Positions 60,912 to 64,000 of a DNA stretch of 64,000 nucleotides are shown one piece after another; positions within the stretch are counted from its first letter, which is position 1, and the number at the start of each line of letters is the position of its first letter. Source of the stretch: Geodermatophilus bullaregiensis (GTDB taxonomy: Bacteria; Actinomycetota; Actinomycetes; Mycobacteriales; Geodermatophilaceae). The notes below the pieces were generated by a model. That model worked only from the letters and a program-made list of their open reading frames with translations. It was not told the DNA's origin and made no database searches. Made by a program: the position numbers and the translations under genes. The stretch lies in assembly GCF_016907675.1 (NCBI RefSeq), contig NZ_JAFBCJ010000001.1:806001-870000 (forward strand), in the 5' to 3' direction.

Positions 60912-62261
60912 TCACCCGATGATCGGGCGCTCCTGCGGCAGCTCGTAGAGGCGGGGGCGCGACCGCAGGGCCAGCGCCGACGCCAGCGTGATCGGCCCCA
61001 GGCGTCCGATGAACATGAGCACGACGAGCAGCAGTGTGCCTGGCGATCCGAGGTCACCGGTGATCCCGGTCGACAGCCCCACCGTCGCGAACGCCGAGAT
61101 CACCTCGAAGAGCACCTGGTCGAGCGAGAACGGCGTGAGCACCATCAGCGCGCCCGTCCCGCCGATGACGCCGGCCACACTGAGCAGTGCGACGGTCAGC
61201 GCCTGCCGCTGGGCATCGGACGGTATGTGCCGGTGGAACGCGACGACGCTGCGGTCCGCTCGGATCTCGGTGAGGATGACGAAGAGCAGCACGGTGAAGG
61301 TCGTCACCTTGATGCCGCCCGCCGTGCCGGCGCTACCACCGCCGATGAACATGAGCACGTCGGTCAGCAGGAGCGACTCGGCGCGCAGCTCGCCGGTCGG
61401 CACGGTGTTGAGGCCGCCGCTGCGCGGCATCACGGCGAGGAAGAACCCGGCGATCGCCTTGCCGCCGACACCGAGCGGGCCGAGCGTGGCGGGGTTGCTC
61501 CACTCGAGCGCCAGGAAGGCGAACGTGCCGACGGAGAGCAGGACCGATGTCGCGAGCACGACGATCTTGGTGTGCACCGTCCACCGGCGGGGTGTCCGCC
61601 ACGCCCGGTACAGCTCGAACAGCACGGGGAAGCCCAGTCCGCCCGTGATCACCAGCATGCACGCGGTGAGGCTCACCACTGGGTCGGTCACGAAGCGACT
61701 CAGGCCGTCGCTGAAGAGCGCGAACCCTCCGTTGTTGAACGCCGAGACCGAGTGGAAGAGCCCGAGCCACAGCGCGCGGCCCCACGGCTCGTCGTAGGCA
61801 GTCGCCAACCGGACGCTGAGCACCACCGCCCCGGCAGCCTCGAAGAACAGGCTGGTGCGCGCCACGCCCACGAGGACACGCCGGACGTCGCCGATGCCGA
61901 GCGTCTTGGTCTCCGCCGCCGTGCTCAGCCGCATCCGCAGCCCCAGCCGGTGCGACACCAGCAGGCCGAGCAGCGTCGCCAGCGACATGATGCCGAAGCC
62001 GCCGATCTGAATGAGCAGCAGGATCACGACGTGGCCGAAGCCGGACCAGTAGGTGGGCGTGTCCACTGTGTTGAGGCCCGTGATGGTGACCGCGGAGGTC
62101 GCGGTGAAGAGCGCGTCGACGACCGGCGCACCGTCGCGGTCGGCCCGGGACACAGGGAGCAGCAGCAGCAGGGTGCCCAGCACCACCGCCACTCCGAACG
62201 CCAGGACGACGACCTGCGCCGGGTGCGCGGGTCGCGGCAGGGCGAGCGGGCGGGATCTCAT
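60912..62261 (-). CDS. trkH: TrkH/KtrB-type potassium channel protein
   Basis: 449 residues with four membrane-pore-membrane repeats. The filter loops are SAVTITGLNTVDT, HSVSAFNNGGFALF, MPRSGGLNTVPTG and SAFATVGLSTGITG, each with the conserved Gly. About ten membrane helices are present. The ATG has GCGGAG six bases upstream. With TrkA it takes up potassium under osmotic or low-potassium stress. It is flanked by mobile-element relics. Confidence 0.94.
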   Translation of the reverse strand: MRSRPLALPRPAHPAQVVVLAFGVAVVLGTLLLLLPVSRADRDGAPVVDALFTATSAVTITGLNTVDTPTYWSGFGHVVILLLIQIGGFGIMSLATLLGLLVSHRLGLRMRLSTAAETKTLGIGDVRRVLVGVARTSLFFEAAGAVVLSVRLATAYDEPWGRALWLGLFHSVSAFNNGGFALFSDGLSRFVTDPVVSLTACMLVITGGLGFPVLFELYRAWRTPRRWTVHTKIVVLATSVLLSVGTFAFLALEWSNPATLGPLGVGGKAIAGFFLAVMPRSGGLNTVPTGELRAESLLLTDVLMFIGGGSAGTAGGIKVTTFTVLLFVILTEIRADRSVVAFHRHIPSDAQRQALTVALLSVAGVIGGTGALMVLTPFSLDQVLFEVISAFATVGLSTGITGDLGSPGTLLLVVLMFIGRLGPITLASALALRSRPRLYELPQERPIIG

Positions 62262-62381
62262 CGGGAGCTCCGCCAGGGCACGCAGAGACGGTATTCGGAA
62301 CGTGCTCTCAACTCGGTCTCTACGACCTCGTGCACGGTTGGCGGGACGCCTCGCTCGGGACGGACGGGGCAGGGTCGTGGT

Positions 62382-62785
62382 GTGTCGGGGACGTTGGCGC
62401 GTGCCGCTGCTGCTGCCGATCGGCGGGTGACGGGGCTGTCCCCGCAGGTCCTCGCTGACCTGGTCGCCGAGCCAGGGCCCCGCTGGCAGGCGCGCCAGGA
62501 CGCACGGCTGACCGATCGGCCGCGCCGGTGGGCGGTCGGCGCCGGTGCAAGGCACCGGCTGGTGTTCATCGACCGGTTGCTGGCCACCCTGGTTGCACCT
62601 GCGCCATGGGTCACCCACGACGTATCGGCCTGCTGGTTCGGAGTGTCCCGCTCCACGACCAGCCGGGCCGTCGGCGGGGTCCGCCCGCTGCTGGGGCGAG
62701 CGCGGCTGCACCGTGGAGGGCGGGGTCCGGCTGCGCACCCTGGCCGATGTGGTCGCCCATCTGGGCGCCCGCGGGCAGCTCGGTC
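62382..62785 (+). mobile_element. Degraded IS5-family transposase N-terminal part
   Basis: The start [20 protein letters not shown], followed by GAGARHRLVFIDRLLATL, LHLRHG, THDVSACWFGVSRST and ERGCTVEGGVRLRTLADV, matches the N-terminal half of IS5-type transposases, but in changing frames (at least three shifts). The similarity ends near 62785, where a tyrosine-recombinase piece begins. The DDE catalytic part is missing. Confidence 0.7.
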
Positions 62786-63320
62786 CGAGCGCTACCGGGC
62801 GCTGGTCACCCTGGCCGCCGGCACCGGCCTGCGACAGGGCGAGGCCCTCGGGCTGACCGTCGACCGGATCGACTTCCTCAGCGGCGTCACGTTCCACTGG
62901 CTACGGCACTGCTACGCCAGCCTGCTCATCCGGCACGGCGAGTCGGTGAAGACCGTCCAGGCCCGGCTGGGCCACGCCTCGGCCTCCGAGACCCTCGACA
63001 CCTACAGCCACCTGTGGTCCGACTCCGACGACCGGACCCGGGCCGCGGTGGACGCCGTGCTGGCTCCTGCGGCTGAGAGACGTCTGACAGCGGTGTGCCT
63101 GTTGGTCGGCGGCCGTAGCCTCCGGCGCCGGCGGTGGTGTGCGCTGAGTGCTCGTTCTGCGGGGGACCAACATGCGCCGTGGGCGCACATCGCTGCAGGT
63201 CACGCCTCCCACTGTGGTCAGCCGACCGGCACCAGCGCCCACCAGCGTGCGAGCCCGGGGCAGCACCTGACAATCAACGCGCACACCGCTGTGAGGGACG
63301 GGGACCCTCGCCGGACCTGA
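62784..63320 (+). pseudogene. Tyrosine recombinase/integrase relic with internal deletion
   Basis: The frame begins ERYRALVTLAAGTGLRQGEALGL (catalytic Arg region), then after DRIDFLSG jumps to VTFHWLRHCYASLLIRHG and HASASETLDTYSHLW. The roughly 100 residues normally between (with Lys and extended loops) are missing, as is the N-terminal arm-binding domain. HWLRH retains the His-x-x-Arg box and DTYSHLW the region of the nucleophile Tyr. The recognisable part ends near 63075 and the open frame to 63320 is not integrase-like. Confidence 0.75.
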
Positions 63321-63663
63321 ACGCGCAAGTCAGGCGGGGGACGACGGACGAGTCGGCCTGTACGCCGGGGACTGATCTGGGCCTTTTGGCTGGCGTTGGC
63401 AGACACGGAAAATGAGCCCTGAGCAGGGCTTATGCCGTTTGTTCGCGTTGGGGGGGTACGGCGGCACTCGGGCGTTCTGAGGACTGATTGAGGACAGCTC
63501 GCCGCTCCCCCGCCGTGCTTCCACCGCTCATACCCCGGGCGCCCGGAGATCGGCCGGCTGCTCCCACACTGCCAGGGCGGCTGGGAGGTGGACCCGCCAA
63601 GCAGTCACGCATCGATCTTTTGTCATCACAGACTGTCAGTGCCGGGTTCTAACGTCCCGTGCC
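63321..63663. other. Gene-poor stretch with a small hairpin
   Basis: No gene is supported here. The composition is lower in GC than the rest. agccctg (63415-63421) and cagggct (63424-63430) form a 7-bp stem with a 2-nt loop. An AT-rich leader (ttttgtcatcac near 63618, ttctaacgt near 63647) probably contains the promoter of the next gene. Confidence 0.4.
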
Positions 63664-64000
63664 ATGAGACAACCCGCGCTACTGCCCGACGCCTGGTTCA
63701 GCCGTGACCTGCCGGTGCTCGTCGAGGCCGTCCGTCACTTCGACACCTCGACCCAAGCGTTGACGGCCAGCTCCATCGCTGAGCGGATGGGCTGGGACGT
63801 CGAGACGGTCAGGGCGTCCGTGCGTGCCCTCGCCCGCGGCGGCTACGTGGTGGAGCAGCGGGCCAGCATGAGCTCGCTGCCGGGAGGCTCCATCAAGCAG
63901 GTATCCGCAGAGGCGTACCGAGAGGCCGGCGCCTGGCCCACCGCCGAGGCTGTCGCCGACCGGCTGCTGGCCGCGCTGCAGAAGGCCGTCGACCAGGCCC
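63664..64000 (+). CDS. Winged-helix-like protein, 3' end beyond the window
   Basis: At least 112 residues, starting RQPALLPDAWFSRDLPVLVEA. The segment TASSIAERMGWDVETVRASVRALARGGYVVEQ looks like a winged helix (helix-turn-helix plus wing), then the chain turns Ala-rich. I do not recognise the family. The gene lies just beyond a mobile-element scar and behind an AT-rich leader, so it may belong to an acquired island that continues outside the window. Confidence 0.55.
   Translation, partial: MRQPALLPDAWFSRDLPVLVEAVRHFDTSTQALTASSIAERMGWDVETVRASVRALARGGYVVEQRASMSSLPGGSIKQVSAEAYREAGAWPTAEAVADRLLAALQKAVDQA

Noticed and set aside
63415..63430. Hairpin and flanking bases as a tRNA or attachment site
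   Set aside because: No T-loop or anticodon arm can be built and no second copy of the sequence lies in the window.

Overview
The window is about 64 kb of very GC-rich DNA in which GTG starts are common and strong Shine-Dalgarno sequences sit next to 4-nt stop/start overlaps. The gene content fits a motile, environmental actinobacterium, most likely of the Geodermatophilaceae (Blastococcus, Geodermatophilus or Modestobacter type). The indicators are an F420 (NpdG) reductase, an Rpf cell-wall enzyme behind a c-di-AMP riboswitch, a glnE/glnA2/panB neighbourhood also seen in mycobacteria, HelR, and chemoreceptors with a sigma-28-like promoter. The family assignment is an inference from content, not from a marker-gene tree. 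I saw no rRNA, tRNA or CRISPR array.

Layout. 1-6.8 kb: riboswitch and Rpf, the CstA/YbdD carbon-starvation transporter pair with a hairpin over the cstA ribosome-binding site, a MetE-like methyltransferase, DUF1353 and SDR genes. 6.8-9.9 kb: an iron-dependent oxidase-like protein, a soluble GAF chemoreceptor and a CDGSH protein. 9.9-15.8 kb: nitrogen block with GlnE, a class-I amidotransferase, GlnA2 and a MarR regulator. 15.9-22.7 kb: universal stress protein, a decayed DUF488 gene, an SPFH protein, nadE-panB and NpdG. 22.7-30.4 kb: a cupin, a diguanylate cyclase, an M24 peptidase and a run of small stress-type proteins (ChaB, DUF2795, baeRF2). 30.5-38.3 kb: a complete Tad/Flp pilus locus. 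38.5-43.8 kb: two alpha/beta hydrolases, unknown proteins, a GPP34 protein and a frameshifted PNPOx gene. 43.8-47.8 kb: the Pnkp-Hen1 RNA repair pair. 47.9-51.4 kb: secreted and small unknown proteins and a nucleotidyltransferase. 51.5-54.9 kb: HelR with a rifamycin-associated element, and a frameshifted dapA-like gene. 55-59.7 kb: a dCache chemoreceptor and small enzymes. 59.9-64 kb: a TrkH/TrkA potassium operon between an IS1380 relic and an IS5/tyrosine-recombinase scar, then the start of a gene that runs off the window.

How it works together. The Tad block encodes prepilin (Flp), prepilin peptidase (TadV), minor pilins (TadE/TadG), CpaB, the localisation ATPase TadZ, the motor ATPase TadA and the platform proteins TadB/TadC, so it should be self-sufficient for a thin adhesive pilus, apart from any outer components. 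Pnkp and Hen1 heal, seal and 2'-O-methylate cleaved RNAs. HelR removes and recycles RNA polymerase under rifamycin. CstA/YbdD, the c-di-AMP-controlled Rpf, USP, ChaB and baeRF2 proteins point to a lifestyle of starvation, desiccation and regrowth.

The most notable observations are as follows. (1) A perfect 32-bp tandem duplication between tadZ and tadA creates two 11-codon minicistrons linked by GTGA overlaps. (2) A near-consensus rifamycin-associated element lies upstream of helR and overlaps a good promoter on the opposite strand. (3) A two-part 18-bp hairpin covers the cstA Shine-Dalgarno. (4) A perfect 18-bp hairpin lies between flp and the rest of the tad operon. (5) Several decayed or frameshifted genes and a mobile-element scar surround the potassium operon. 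I did not find a clear, wholly new multi-gene system.
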